Assembly: GCF_018919145.1 (NCBI RefSeq)
Contig: NZ_JAHLQJ010000014.1
Location: forward strand, 1-64,000
From: Paenibacillus brevis
GTDB lineage: Bacteria; Bacillota; Bacilli; Paenibacillales; Paenibacillaceae
Length of the DNA: 64,000 nucleotides
Direction of reading: 5' to 3'
In this document: positions 1 through 8,224 of the stretch, piece by piece
Layout: the number at the start of each line of letters is the position of its first letter
How positions within the stretch are numbered: position 1 is the stretch's first letter
Notes under the pieces: model-generated
What the model was told of the DNA's origin: nothing
Database searches by the model: none
The model's input: only the letters and a program-made list of their open reading frames with translations
Translations under genes and position numbers: made by a program

Positions 1-34
1 GTGTATTTCGTGACTATACTTAAACTTCTTGCTT

Positions 35-78
35 AGGCTGTCCCGAAGTGTACTTTTGGGACAGCTTCTTTATTTATT
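35..78 (+). terminator. Rho-independent terminator of a gene left of the window
   Basis: Arms GCTGTCCC (37-44) and GGGACAGC (58-65) form a hairpin followed on the plus strand by a T-rich tract. It would end a rightward transcript that starts outside the window. The leftward gene at 109-948 stops just before it, but the T tract is on the wrong side to serve that gene well. Confidence 0.75.
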
Positions 79-108
79 GTGCTTGCTTCCATCTTCAGCT
101 AATTGCCC

Positions 109-948
109 TTACTCCTTCCCCATTAATTTCTGCAGCTTGTTTTCCGTCAAAGAATCCGGCGCAGGCGTATAGATGCTGCAGCGCAAATCAGAGCTGCCTT
201 GCACCTGCAGGGATGTCAAATGAAACAGCATCTTCCCTGCCTTTGCATGACGAAACTCAATCAATACTTCCGGCGCCGATTTCACCTCGCTTTCCTGCCA
301 GAGCTGTTCGAATCCGGGGTGAACCTGCTTCATCTCCTCAAGAAACCGGTCGTACCAATCATCCTCCATATACTGTCCGTAATAAGCGCGAAAGATGGCA
401 AGAAATCCTCTGACGAAATGCTCCCAGTTTACGGCCAGCCTTTGCAGCTCCTTCCTTGTAAACAATAAAGAGATCAAATTGCGCTGTTCAAATGGAATCT
501 GCTCAAAGTCTAAAAATACGTGAGCCGCTGCCTCATTCCAACCGACAATGAAATAACGCCTGTCTGTGATGATGGTAGGACAAAACCGCAGCTCATCCAT
601 GATTTTTTTCAGAGGCTGACTGATTTCGGTCCGTTCTTCCTGGAAAGGCACTGCACCAGAGCCTGACTCCATAGCCAGGGCAAATACATATTTTCGTTCA
701 TCCGAAGTCAACTGCAGCGCATTTGCGATGCAATCCAGAACCGAAGCAGACATTCTGATGTCTCTTCCCTGTTCAAGCCAGGTATACCAGGTAGTACTGA
801 CTCCCGCCAGCTGGGCCACTTCTTCCCTTCGCAGGCCAGGCGTCCTTCTGCGGCCGCCTGGAGCGAGACCAACCGATTCAGGAAGAATCTTCGCTCTTCT
901 AGACTTTAGAAAAGCGGATAATTCCTGGAGTCTGGCTGCACGTTCCAT
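109..948 (-). CDS. HTH (XRE-like) regulator with MmyB-type ligand domain
   Basis: A 279-residue cytoplasmic DNA-binding protein. The N-terminus (about residues 10-70) carries the sequence RRTPGLRREEVAQLAGVS followed by TWYTWLEQGRD, characteristic of the MmyB-type helix-turn-helix family in which an XRE-like HTH is joined to a PAS-like ligand-binding domain. The remaining ~200 residues (for example FIVGWNEAA and FRAYYG) match the MmyB-like ligand domain pattern. The length is normal for the family. It diverges from the fabF-like gene at 1070 across a 121-bp intergenic region, so it may control that gene, itself, or both. The ligand is unknown; family members are often proposed to sense small metabolites. 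A specific regulon cannot be read from the sequence. Confidence 0.85.
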   Translation of the reverse strand: MERAARLQELSAFLKSRRAKILPESVGLAPGGRRRTPGLRREEVAQLAGVSTTWYTWLEQGRDIRMSASVLDCIANALQLTSDERKYVFALAMESGSGAVPFQEERTEISQPLKKIMDELRFCPTIITDRRYFIVGWNEAAAHVFLDFEQIPFEQRNLISLLFTRKELQRLAVNWEHFVRGFLAIFRAYYGQYMEDDWYDRFLEEMKQVHPGFEQLWQESEVKSAPEVLIEFRHAKAGKMLFHLTSLQVQGSSDLRCSIYTPAPDSLTENKLQKLMGKE

Positions 949-1069
949 GTGATCTGCTCCCTTTCATTATCGATATCATGGTATTCATTATACTAGGATA
1001 AACCATAACTTGTAATAGGATAACTTATCGATCACAATGATTTTAACTTACTCAAAGGAGGACAACGTT

Positions 1070-2305
1070 ATGGAAAGAGTCGTGATTACGGGCATGGGCG
1101 TGATTACGCCGCTTGGAAATACGGTAGATAGCTTCTGGAATCGCTTAATTAAAGGGGAGTCCGGAATTTCATCGATTGACACCTTTGATACCTCCAGACA
1201 TAAATCCCAGATCGCGGGATTAGTTCGGGACTTTGATGCTGACGAGATGTTTGGGCGTAAAGAAGCGCGGCGCATGGACCGGTTCTGTCAATTCGCTGTT
1301 GCCGCAGCTGAACAAGCTTGGGAAGATTCGGGCCTGTCTCTGGAGCAAATCGACCGGGAACGGATGAGCGTGTATGTCGGGTCGGGTGTTGGAGGGATTC
1401 AGACCCTGTTCGATCAAGCGGGATTGATTCGCGATCGCGGTCCGGAACGGGTAAGCCCGACCTTAGTGCCAATGATGATATCGAATATGGCCGCGGCCAT
1501 GATCAGCATTAAATATGGCGCCATGGGCGCCAGCGTCTCCCCTGTGACAGCATGCTCCATCGGGAATACAGCGATTGGAGAGGCCTTCCGGTTAATTCGC
1601 TTAGGAGGCACGGATATTGTATTTGCCGGAGGTGCAGAAGCTGCCGTTACCGAGATAGCCCTGGCGAGCTTCGGCAATGCCACCGCTTTGAGTACGCGCA
1701 ACGAAGAACCGGCTCGGGCCAGCCGTCCGTTCGATGCCGGGAGAGACGGGTTCGTCATCGCAGAAGGCGCGGGAATCCTGATCCTGGAGTCCCTCTCACA
1801 TGCCTTGAGTCGTAATGCCCGAATCTATGCCGAAGTCATCGGCTACGGGGCGAGCTCGGATGCTTACCATGTCGTCGCTACCCACCCTGAGGGCCATGGC
1901 GCATATTTGGCCTTGAAGCTGGCGTTGAAGGAGGCTGGCATCGCTCCCGAGGATGTGAACGTAATCAGTGCTCATGCCACCAGTACAGAGCTCGGAGACC
2001 GCTCGGAGACCTTGGCGATTAAAAAGCTGTTTGGAGATCATGCATACCGGATCCCGATCACGGCGAACAAGTCCATGACCGGTCATATGCTGGGCGCAGC
2101 CAGTGCGGTTGAAGCCGTCGCCTTAGCAAAAAGCCTTCAACAAAACATCATCCCTCCGACGATGAATCTGGAGCTGAAGGATCCCGAATGTGATTTAGAC
2201 TATGTGCCTAACGAAGCCCGCGAAGCAAAATTAAATATCGGATTGTCCAATTCTTTCGGTTTTGGCGGACACAACGCAGTCATCGCCTTAAAATCCTTCG
2301 AATGA
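1070..2305 (+). CDS. fabF: Beta-ketoacyl-ACP synthase II-like condensing enzyme
   Basis: A 411-residue FabF-type condensing enzyme that would elongate acyl-ACP with malonyl-ACP in the cytosol. I place the start at the ATG at 1070 because AAAGGAGG lies just upstream (1054-1061) and the protein then begins MERVVITGMG, as the family does. The catalytic triad is visible: Cys162 in TACSIG, His302 in SAHATST and His339 in KSMTGHMLGA. The C-terminus NSFGFGGHNAV is typical. It stands alone next to a regulator rather than in a fab cluster with fabH or acpP, so it could be a second FabF paralogue with a specialised role in membrane lipid adjustment or a secondary pathway. That role is inference; the enzyme family is clear. 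Confidence 0.92.
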   Translation: MERVVITGMGVITPLGNTVDSFWNRLIKGESGISSIDTFDTSRHKSQIAGLVRDFDADEMFGRKEARRMDRFCQFAVAAAEQAWEDSGLSLEQIDRERMSVYVGSGVGGIQTLFDQAGLIRDRGPERVSPTLVPMMISNMAAAMISIKYGAMGASVSPVTACSIGNTAIGEAFRLIRLGGTDIVFAGGAEAAVTEIALASFGNATALSTRNEEPARASRPFDAGRDGFVIAEGAGILILESLSHALSRNARIYAEVIGYGASSDAYHVVATHPEGHGAYLALKLALKEAGIAPEDVNVISAHATSTELGDRSETLAIKKLFGDHAYRIPITANKSMTGHMLGAASAVEAVALAKSLQQNIIPPTMNLELKDPECDLDYVPNEAREAKLNIGLSNSFGFGGHNAVIALKSFE

Positions 2306-2320
2306 TATGAGCTTGAATAA

Positions 2321-2353
2321 GCCTAGGATTAGCCAATCCGGCTAGTCTTAGGC
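2321..2353. terminator. Stem-loop after fabF, possible weak terminator
   Basis: GCCTAGGATTAGCC pairs with GGCTAGTCTTAGGC, with two G-U pairs. No clean T tract follows on either strand, so termination is only a possibility. It lies between two convergent genes. Confidence 0.45.
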
Positions 2354-2382
2354 CTAAAGCAAGCCCCAAATTTGCCGTCCAT

Positions 2383-3042
2383 TCATAAATCCTTTCCTTT
2401 TCCCGAGATTAGCCCCTGCTCTAAGGCATACCGGGTTAGCTGAACTCTGTTTTGGACCTGCAGCTTCTGCAAGATATTTTTTAAATGATTCTTTACGGTA
2501 TGCTCTGAAATAACCAATTTCTCGGCAATTTCCTTGTTGGTCATTCCATCTGCGACATTAGTCAATATTTCCTTCTCTCTCAACGTCAAGGTTTCGGCTT
2601 CGGCTGCTTCTTTTCTATTCGGAAGGGACACATCCTTCAAAATCTCAAAAGCAAGCTCACGGCTTAACGGAGCTTCTTCATTGACGATAGCATTCAAGTA
2701 TTTGAGCCAAGTGGATGGGGCAAGATTTTTTAGGAGATAGCCTTGAGCTCCGCGCTTTAAGGCTTCTAGGAGATGAAACATATCGTCCGAGACGGTAATC
2801 ATGACAATTTTCACGTACGGAAACAGCAGCTTGATGCGCTGCGTAGCTTCCAGGCCATCCATATCGGGCATTTGAATGTCCATCAAAATCAGGTCCGGCA
2901 TCCATTGCTCGGTGAATTCAATCGCTTCCTGGCCGCTCGTAACGACGCCGATAATCTCGAATTGTCCGTCTCCTGAGATAATCTCGCATATCGCTTCTCT
3001 AGCATGCGCATTATCATCAACGACCAATACCCGGGTCTTCAT
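2383..3042 (-). CDS. NarL/FixJ-family response regulator
   Basis: A 219-residue two-component response regulator. The receiver domain occupies residues 1-120, with the acidic pair VVDDN and the phospho-acceptor Asp55 in LILMDIQMP. A LuxR-type HTH occupies about 150-212 (LTLREKEILTNVADGMTNKEIAEKL). It overlaps the upstream kinase gene by ATGA, so the pair is translationally coupled. A strong GAGGAG site supports the start. The pair follows the nos-like operon in the same direction but is separated from it by a terminator. The signal and target are not evident; control of the adjacent nos/tlpA genes is a reasonable guess. Confidence 0.93.
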   Translation of the reverse strand: MKTRVLVVDDNAHAREAICEIISGDGQFEIIGVVTSGQEAIEFTEQWMPDLILMDIQMPDMDGLEATQRIKLLFPYVKIVMITVSDDMFHLLEALKRGAQGYLLKNLAPSTWLKYLNAIVNEEAPLSRELAFEILKDVSLPNRKEAAEAETLTLREKEILTNVADGMTNKEIAEKLVISEHTVKNHLKNILQKLQVQNRVQLTRYALEQGLISGKGKDL

Positions 3043-3893
3043 GCTTCCTCTCCTCTCTTTCTAATTTCAAGCGTTGTAAGCTCATTTTGATTGAATATAC
3101 GAAGCTCCCATTTCATTTCTTCCGCTCGAGTCTTCATGATATTCAATCCAAAGCTGTCTTTATCATCAATTTGGTCTGGTTGAAATCCTTTCCCATTATC
3201 CCTTATGCTGACTTTCCATGCCTTTTCGTTCCCTGCTGCCGCAATCCATCCCTTCGTAGCTCGTGCATGCTTCTGAATATTTACGACCGCTTCACGAATG
3301 CACGCTAATATCTCAACCTTCTCTCTTGGACTCATGGCATCGTCCGGAAGAGTCCAGGTAATCTCCATCGGAGTCAGAACTTCATTGGTAATTTGCTTCA
3401 CTTTGTCTTCCAACGTTTCCAGGATGGCTACTTCATTTTGCGTATTTGTAGCGTATCTAAGGCTGGCAATCGCTTGTCTTACGTATCCATTTACTTCGTG
3501 AACCGTCTTACGAACCGCATATACGGCTTCATCATGGCTCTTCTGGTCTGGGGTAAACTTCAGACGATCCACTTTAACGGATAATAAAAAGAGCGACTGC
3601 GCAATGCCGTCATGAAGCTCTTTCGCCAATTGCTCACGGGCCTCCAACGCTGCTTTCTGAGCCCGTTCAACCTGAAGCTCTTGTTGGATCTTCTCCAGTT
3701 GAGAGAATAACTGATTCAGCAAGGTGACGCTGACAAGGTAAACCAGTACCGGGGTAAGCCAATTCCCCAAATCCATGGAAATGTAAGGCATAAGAAATTG
3801 ATGGCGAACATATTCCCACAATCCGACAATTAATGTCGGGACGAACAATATCATCCACTTAATCTGTTTATAGGTCACGCATCCATCCCCCAT
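3039..3893 (-). CDS. Two-component sensor histidine kinase (HisKA_3 type)
   Basis: A membrane sensor kinase partnered with the NarL-family regulator downstream (ATGA overlap). Two hydrophobic segments (about 13-30 and 45-64) are joined by a very short loop, so there is no sizeable extracellular sensor domain and the signal is probably intramembrane or cytoplasmic. A coiled linker leads to the HisKA_3 phospho-acceptor His94 in AKELHDGIAQS. The ATPase domain follows, with the N box region CIREAVVNIQKHARA and the G box DNGKGF. The start could instead be a GTG at 3878, which has a better-spaced GGGGG site. The domain layout resembles the short intramembrane-sensing kinases of Firmicutes. Confidence 0.9.
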   Translation of the reverse strand: MGDGCVTYKQIKWMILFVPTLIVGLWEYVRHQFLMPYISMDLGNWLTPVLVYLVSVTLLNQLFSQLEKIQQELQVERAQKAALEAREQLAKELHDGIAQSLFLLSVKVDRLKFTPDQKSHDEAVYAVRKTVHEVNGYVRQAIASLRYATNTQNEVAILETLEDKVKQITNEVLTPMEITWTLPDDAMSPREKVEILACIREAVVNIQKHARATKGWIAAAGNEKAWKVSIRDNGKGFQPDQIDDKDSFGLNIMKTRAEEMKWELRIFNQNELTTLEIRKRGEEA

Positions 3894-3935
3894 TTTTTCA
3901 ACCTATGTATATATCAAACTATACTGTAATCTGAA

Positions 3936-3968
3936 CAAAAAGAGGATTAAATAAATTTAATCCCCTCT
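3936..3968 (-). terminator. Rho-independent terminator of the nos/tlpA operon
   Basis: An interrupted hairpin (AGAGG plus GATTAAA pairing with TTTAATC plus CCTCT) is followed on the minus strand by TTTTTG. It overlaps the stop codon of the tlpA-like gene and isolates the downstream two-component pair. Confidence 0.75.
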
Positions 3969-4499
3969 GGCATCTTCAATAGCTTTATCTAATTGCTGCT
4001 TATTCTGTATCTCACCAATAATTGACTGAGAGATCACTCCATCTTTGTTAAGAATATAGGTAACAGGCAGCCCTGTTACGGAGTAAGCTCCCGCTATTTT
4101 CCCGGTAGCATCGATAAGGACGGGAAATTCGAACTGGTGAGCGGCTAAGAACTCCATAATGGTTCCTTTGGATTCACCGGCATTGACGAACAGGGTTGCA
4201 ACATCATCAGGATGATCCTGAAACACTCCGTTAATAAGCGGCATCTCATTCACGCAAGGACCGCACCAGGACGCCCAGAAATTAATCACCACAACTTTTC
4301 CCCGATAATCAGCAAGCCCGACCTTCTCCCCATTCGTATTTACACCCTCGAAGTCCGGAGCTTGGCTCCCTATGCTTGGTCGTTGCATCGCAGGCTGGCC
4401 TTCATTATTGCCGGCTATGGATATAATAACCCCAATCGAGGCGGTTACCGCTATCAATGTGATGAACCAGGTGACTGCCGATCGTAAATGAAGTTTCAT
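3957..4499 (-). CDS. TlpA/ResA-like membrane-anchored thiol-disulfide oxidoreductase
   Basis: A 180-residue extracytoplasmic thioredoxin-fold protein. An uncleaved-looking signal anchor (about residues 8-29) is followed by the TlpA fold. The active-site motif is WCGPC (Cys79, Cys82) in NFWASWCGPCVNEMP, and the cis-proline loop TGLPVTYI is near residue 150. Relatives keep cysteines reduced for cytochrome c or copper-centre assembly. Its start overlaps nosF by ATGA, so it is part of the nos accessory operon. This suggests a role in copper or thiol handling for the same target enzyme. A generic cytochrome c maturation thioredoxin is the alternative. Confidence 0.88.
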   Translation of the reverse strand: MKLHLRSAVTWFITLIAVTASIGVIISIAGNNEGQPAMQRPSIGSQAPDFEGVNTNGEKVGLADYRGKVVVINFWASWCGPCVNEMPLINGVFQDHPDDVATLFVNAGESKGTIMEFLAAHQFEFPVLIDATGKIAGAYSVTGLPVTYILNKDGVISQSIIGEIQNKQQLDKAIEDARGD

Positions 4500-5242
4500 T
4501 GCTCGGCTTCCTTCTCTTGACTTGCATGCAATTCCATCAGCTGCTGGTATGCCCGGTGCAGCGGATAGTCACCAAACAATTGACGATATTCCGTTACAGC
4601 CCCTTCACCGCAATTTCTTCCCTCATTCAAAAAGACAACCTCATCCGCCAGTTCTTCAGCGATATCCAATTGATGTGTTGAGAAGATCACGCTCTGCCCT
4701 CCGCGTCTCAAGTCCTTGACAAGCTGGACAAATTCCTTCATCCAATAAGGATCCAGCCCATTGGTGGGCTCATCCATAATGAGCAACCGGGGCTCTGCCA
4801 ACATGGATTGTGCAAAGAGAACACGCTGACGCATGCCTTTTGAAAAAGTACTTACTAATTTATTCTTCTTATCTTCAAGTCCGACAAGAGCTAATACCTC
4901 GTTTACTCTTTGTTCAGATACTTTGCGAAGCCCCGCCCAAAACAGCAGCATTTCCCGAGCCGTCATTCCGTGAGGGAATTGATAATCATCGGGCATGTAT
5001 CCGATTTGTCCGGCAAACTTTTTTCTGTCGTGTTTCCATTGCATTCCGTTAACAATGATTTCACCAGAGGTGGGTTGCAGAACTCCTGCAATCATGCGCA
5101 GCACAGTACTCTTCCCGGCCCCATTTCCTCCGCATAATCCAACAATGCTTCCTCTTTCCATGTAAAGGGAAATATCCTCTACAATCCGTTGACCTTTTAT
5201 CGTCTTGTACAAATTCCTCGCCGCAACAAAAGGCTCAGACAT
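4496..5242 (-). CDS. nosF: ABC transporter ATP-binding protein, NosF-like
   Basis: A 248-residue ABC ATPase. The start is the ATG at 5242, directly after AAAGGAGGA; an upstream in-frame codon lacks such a site. Walker A is GGNGAGKST, the signature is FSKGMRQR and Walker B is LLIMDEPTNGLD. It overlaps the permease gene upstream by 8 bp and the tlpA gene downstream by ATGA. In known nos clusters NosF forms a complex with the permease NosY and the periplasmic protein NosD and drives maturation of the copper-sulfide CuZ centre of nitrous oxide reductase. The assignment rests mainly on the nosD-L-Y-F neighbourhood, because the ATPase alone is generic. Confidence 0.85.
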   Translation of the reverse strand: MSEPFVAARNLYKTIKGQRIVEDISLYMERGSIVGLCGGNGAGKSTVLRMIAGVLQPTSGEIIVNGMQWKHDRKKFAGQIGYMPDDYQFPHGMTAREMLLFWAGLRKVSEQRVNEVLALVGLEDKKNKLVSTFSKGMRQRVLFAQSMLAEPRLLIMDEPTNGLDPYWMKEFVQLVKDLRRGGQSVIFSTHQLDIAEELADEVVFLNEGRNCGEGAVTEYRQLFGDYPLHRAYQQLMELHASQEKEAEQ

Positions 5243-6059
5243 GCGCTCTCCTCCTTTCCCAAATCCAGCAGACACAGGTTAAGGAAAACAGAAGCCAGAG
5301 AAAGAAGAGTAGAAGAAACAAGAGACTTCCGGATGATCCTTGAATCCAGTTCACCCATTGATAGTATTCCGGACCAAGCACAGAGCCGCCCCCCAGCTTG
5401 ATCACGACGAATAATCTTACAAACTCCGCGGGATTTAAAAGGGTGAAAAGCGTCAACAGCGGTTTAATCCACAGGTATGGAAAGAGCCCCAGTCCAGCGA
5501 TTAAAAGGGTAGGCCAGGCTATGATGGTGAAGAACCAGACCATGACGGAGATCGTCAGGGCTTGCCAACGATTTTTCGCCAGAGAACCTATCCAGAGAGC
5601 GAGTGTCAGGAAGAGAAGAACTAATCCGCAGGAGAAGAACAAAAATAATAGATAGGTGTGGATCTCAAAGTTCTGTCCAACCATTCCGGATGCCACTCCC
5701 ATTACACCGTAACCAAAAAATAGAATCGTTAACAAGACGACAGACAAGCCGATGTACTTTCCTAATATAAAGGAGGTCGTTCCCAAAGGATACGTAGAGA
5801 GCAAATTCCAGCTTCCCTCCTCTTTTTCCGCGGTTAACGAGAAAGATCCCAGGAACAGCGACATTAATGGCAGCAAGTATAAAATTAAACTTAACATCGA
5901 ACCGGTGACACTGGAGTACCCGCTGACCTCATACTGGGCATTAATTAATAGCAAGCTCAGGCTAAATACCGTGAATAGGATTAAAAAGGAGTACGCCCAC
6001 GGGTTCCTGAAACCGATTCTGATCTCTTTTTTGGCTACAAGCAGCATATCAGACAGCAT
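5235..6059 (-). CDS. nosY: ABC-2 type permease, NosY-like
   Basis: A membrane protein of about 274 residues with six hydrophobic segments and an ABC-2 permease pattern, including a cytoplasmic EKEEGSWNLLSTYPLG loop after the second segment that matches the EExxG-type motif of NosY-like permeases. The ATG at 6059 is preferred to an in-frame TTG at 6065, as it lies immediately after the nosL stop. It lies between nosL and nosF, as expected for the membrane partner of NosF and NosD. Known NosY is part of the complex that helps load sulfide or copper onto nitrous oxide reductase. Confidence 0.86.
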   Translation of the reverse strand: MLSDMLLVAKKEIRIGFRNPWAYSFLILFTVFSLSLLLINAQYEVSGYSSVTGSMLSLILYLLPLMSLFLGSFSLTAEKEEGSWNLLSTYPLGTTSFILGKYIGLSVVLLTILFFGYGVMGVASGMVGQNFEIHTYLLFLFFSCGLVLLFLTLALWIGSLAKNRWQALTISVMVWFFTIIAWPTLLIAGLGLFPYLWIKPLLTLFTLLNPAEFVRLFVVIKLGGGSVLGPEYYQWVNWIQGSSGSLLFLLLFFLWLLFSLTCVCWIWERRRAHV

Positions 6060-6061
6060 AA

Positions 6062-6628
6062 TCAATGTCCCGACTGATCTTCGCTGTGTTCATCATGGGT
6101 GTGTGCCCCCTCATGAGTATGCGACTCATCATGGGCTTCACCATCTTCATGCATATGCATATCCATCATGTCCATGCTTTGCTCCCAGGTATGATTGGCA
6201 AGCTCCTCGGAACTTAGCAATTGCCCGACACCCTGCTCCTCAATGAACTGTTCAGCGGATGGCTTGTCTTTGAAGCTCACAAGCCCATAAGCCATAGGGG
6301 TGCGGATTGAAGCGTCATAAACATAAGTAGCCTTTTTATATTCAATCCACTCTTTATCATTGTAATCGCGGACATACTCCATTCCGATATCCTCGGTGCC
6401 ATTCTGGGTCTTCCATTCATTCATGCAGCCAAGATCATCAAATTTGAGGCTCTTGCCCTCCTTCGTCACAATCTGCGTAGCGTAGGCATCATCCTTGACC
6501 TGCATGTTGCAGATTACACATACATCAACATCCTCATTAATGGCTTGCGGCTGATACGCTTGCTTCCCACAGCCCGTGACTGCAATAAGTACGAACATCA
6601 AACTAATAGCGATAATCCCTTTTTTCAT
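6062..6628 (-). CDS. nosL: NosL-like copper chaperone lipoprotein
   Basis: A 188-residue lipoprotein. The signal peptide ends with the lipobox ITGC-like VTGC (Cys20). The metal site motif CVICNM (Cys37, Cys40, Met42) matches the CxxCxM signature of NosL, which binds Cu(I) and supplies copper to nitrous oxide reductase outside the membrane. The sequence DDLGCMNEW is also conserved in the family. The last ~35 residues are very rich in His, Asp, Glu and Met (for example HTHEGAHTHDEHSEDQ), which looks like an added metal-binding tail. It overlaps nosD by ATGA. A general copper-delivery role is possible, as no nosZ is in the window. Confidence 0.9.
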   Translation of the reverse strand: MKKGIIAISLMFVLIAVTGCGKQAYQPQAINEDVDVCVICNMQVKDDAYATQIVTKEGKSLKFDDLGCMNEWKTQNGTEDIGMEYVRDYNDKEWIEYKKATYVYDASIRTPMAYGLVSFKDKPSAEQFIEEQGVGQLLSSEELANHTWEQSMDMMDMHMHEDGEAHDESHTHEGAHTHDEHSEDQSGH

Positions 6629-8004
6629 TCCTTTGACCCCCTGGAATAGATAATAGTTAAGCCTGAAATAAGCAGCAGCATGGATGCCACAATGGTTAAA
6701 AACATGCTTTCAGGCAGTGAATTGTTGTCTGTGCTCGCGTCCACGCTCATACGGGGCATATTCAGCTTCATGCCTGGCGAATGATCTATTGTCCAGCCTT
6801 GACGCTCCTGTTCTGCCATCGTGCTTAAAAAATGGATTCCTGGCGATTGAAAGAAAAGCTGAAAGGCCGGTATCCTCGTAATTAAATTTCGGTAAAACGG
6901 ATTGATCGCATAGCTAAGCTCACTGACTCCGTCATCGTCCAAATCAAGCAAATCTGCCATATCCCAGAAGTTATGATGGAGTTGATTGGATTCGCTCTTG
7001 GTTGCTTCTGCCTCAATGACGTTTGCGACGAAATCGTTATAATGAATAAGATTGTCTTCGGCAGACACAAATTGAATGCCGACGAAGTTTCTGGAGATCG
7101 AGTTGTAGCTCAATTCATTTCGACTGGAGCGCTCAAGATAAATACCGACACGGTTGCCTTCCAGCACATTTTTTTCGACGAGAGAATCCCGAACATCATA
7201 GAGCAAAATCCCTTGGGAGTTTACATTGCTTCTTTGCTTGGCGAAAGAATTTGAAGATACAGTAACCTCTCGAACGCCCATAATCATCGCACCGGTAATA
7301 TTGTACTCGCCGACATTTCCAACAATTTTCGTTCCATCGACATACATGCAATGAATACCGTAACGCGATTCAAATATTTGGTTATCCGCAATCATCAAAT
7401 CCTTGCTGTTATCAAGATAAATACCGTCTTTCATGTTCACGATGACATTCTGTTCGATCAGGTTGCCGCTTGATTTGTACAGATCGATCCCATTCCCTTT
7501 TTCCCCCAGCGAGGACGGCCCTTGGCTTCTGTCCCAGGCAATATAGTTGCCTTCCAAGGCACCATCATGGGCGTCCCGCAGCTGAATGCCATATCCGCGT
7601 GTGCGAATCTCCAATTCCTTAAGAATGACTTCGTCGGCTTGTACAGATACTGCGGTTGAATCATCCCCGCCTTGCTTCTGTATAATCCGGATCCCCTGAA
7701 CCACTACGCCATCGGCTTGTATAGATATCGCAGGAGCCGGATGATCGTTAACCAATACGACTTGTTCCGAGGCTTGAATCACGATCTGCTTATCAATGCG
7801 GACCGGTCCCAAATAGCTTCCATCCGGCAGAACGATTCTTTCTCCCGGGCTCGCCTTGTCAACGATATCTTGAAGAGAAATAAGCGAGGCATTCTCCTCA
7901 GCCGCTCTTGAATCTGAATAGCAGGGCAATAAGAACACTGTGAGGCTAATCAAGAAAAGCGAGAATCTTCCCAGTCTGTTTTTTCCGCGATATATATCAG
8001 AAAT
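6625..8004 (-). CDS. nosD: NosD-like periplasmic beta-helix protein, probable ATT start
   Basis: An extracytoplasmic protein with a Sec signal (hydrophobic run FLISLTVFLL, cleavage near SRAAEE). It has a long set of right-handed parallel beta-helix repeats (many GNxI, YGIQL and GIYL-type turns, about residues 60-370) and a C-terminal membrane segment (FLTIVASMLLLISGLTIIY). This is the NosD architecture; NosD works with NosFY in CuZ assembly. The start is unusual: GGAAAGGAGG at 8011-8020 is followed after six bases by ATT at 8004, and no ATG, GTG or TTG lies at a suitable distance. An in-frame TTG at 8037 lies before the ribosome site. The ATT start gives about 459 residues and an ideal signal peptide. 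Confidence 0.83.
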   Translation of the reverse strand: MSDIYRGKNRLGRFSLFLISLTVFLLPCYSDSRAAEENASLISLQDIVDKASPGERIVLPDGSYLGPVRIDKQIVIQASEQVVLVNDHPAPAISIQADGVVVQGIRIIQKQGGDDSTAVSVQADEVILKELEIRTRGYGIQLRDAHDGALEGNYIAWDRSQGPSSLGEKGNGIDLYKSSGNLIEQNVIVNMKDGIYLDNSKDLMIADNQIFESRYGIHCMYVDGTKIVGNVGEYNITGAMIMGVREVTVSSNSFAKQRSNVNSQGILLYDVRDSLVEKNVLEGNRVGIYLERSSRNELSYNSISRNFVGIQFVSAEDNLIHYNDFVANVIEAEATKSESNQLHHNFWDMADLLDLDDDGVSELSYAINPFYRNLITRIPAFQLFFQSPGIHFLSTMAEQERQGWTIDHSPGMKLNMPRMSVDASTDNNSLPESMFLTIVASMLLLISGLTIIYSRGSKE

Positions 8005-8149
8005 ATTTATCCTCCTTTCCAGTTGCAGAAAATACAAATACGCATGGTTTCCACAAGTATCTTAAATGAAACCCAATTGGTCCGAAATAGCCCCTACGAG
8101 TGATATTTCTCATAGAGTACAGAAAGATTGTGAAACTTTTGTGACTTAA

Positions 8150-8197
8150 CAAAATAATAAAGAGGCCTGCAAGCCGATTTACGGCTCACAAGCCTCT
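8150..8197 (-). terminator. Rho-independent terminator of the 8225-9238 gene
   Basis: An interrupted stem (AGAGGC/GCCTCT outside, AGCCG/CGGCT inside) is followed on the minus strand by TTTATTATTTT. It separates the secreted-protein gene from nosD, so nosD must have its own promoter in about 8005-8150. I could not identify a convincing promoter or Fnr box there. Confidence 0.8.
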
Positions 8198-8224
8198 CTA
8201 AGAATAAGAGAAACTGTTATTTAT

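Noticed and set aside
6062-6175. The repetitive His/Glu codons at the end of nosL as a DNA repeat or CRISPR-like array.
   Set aside because: The repetition follows from low-complexity metal-binding protein sequence in frame; unit lengths vary and there are no spacers.
8129-8147. Possible Fnr box upstream of nosD (TGTGA-AACTTT-TGTGA).
   Set aside because: The two TGTGA are direct, not inverted, so it does not match the Fnr/Crp palindrome.
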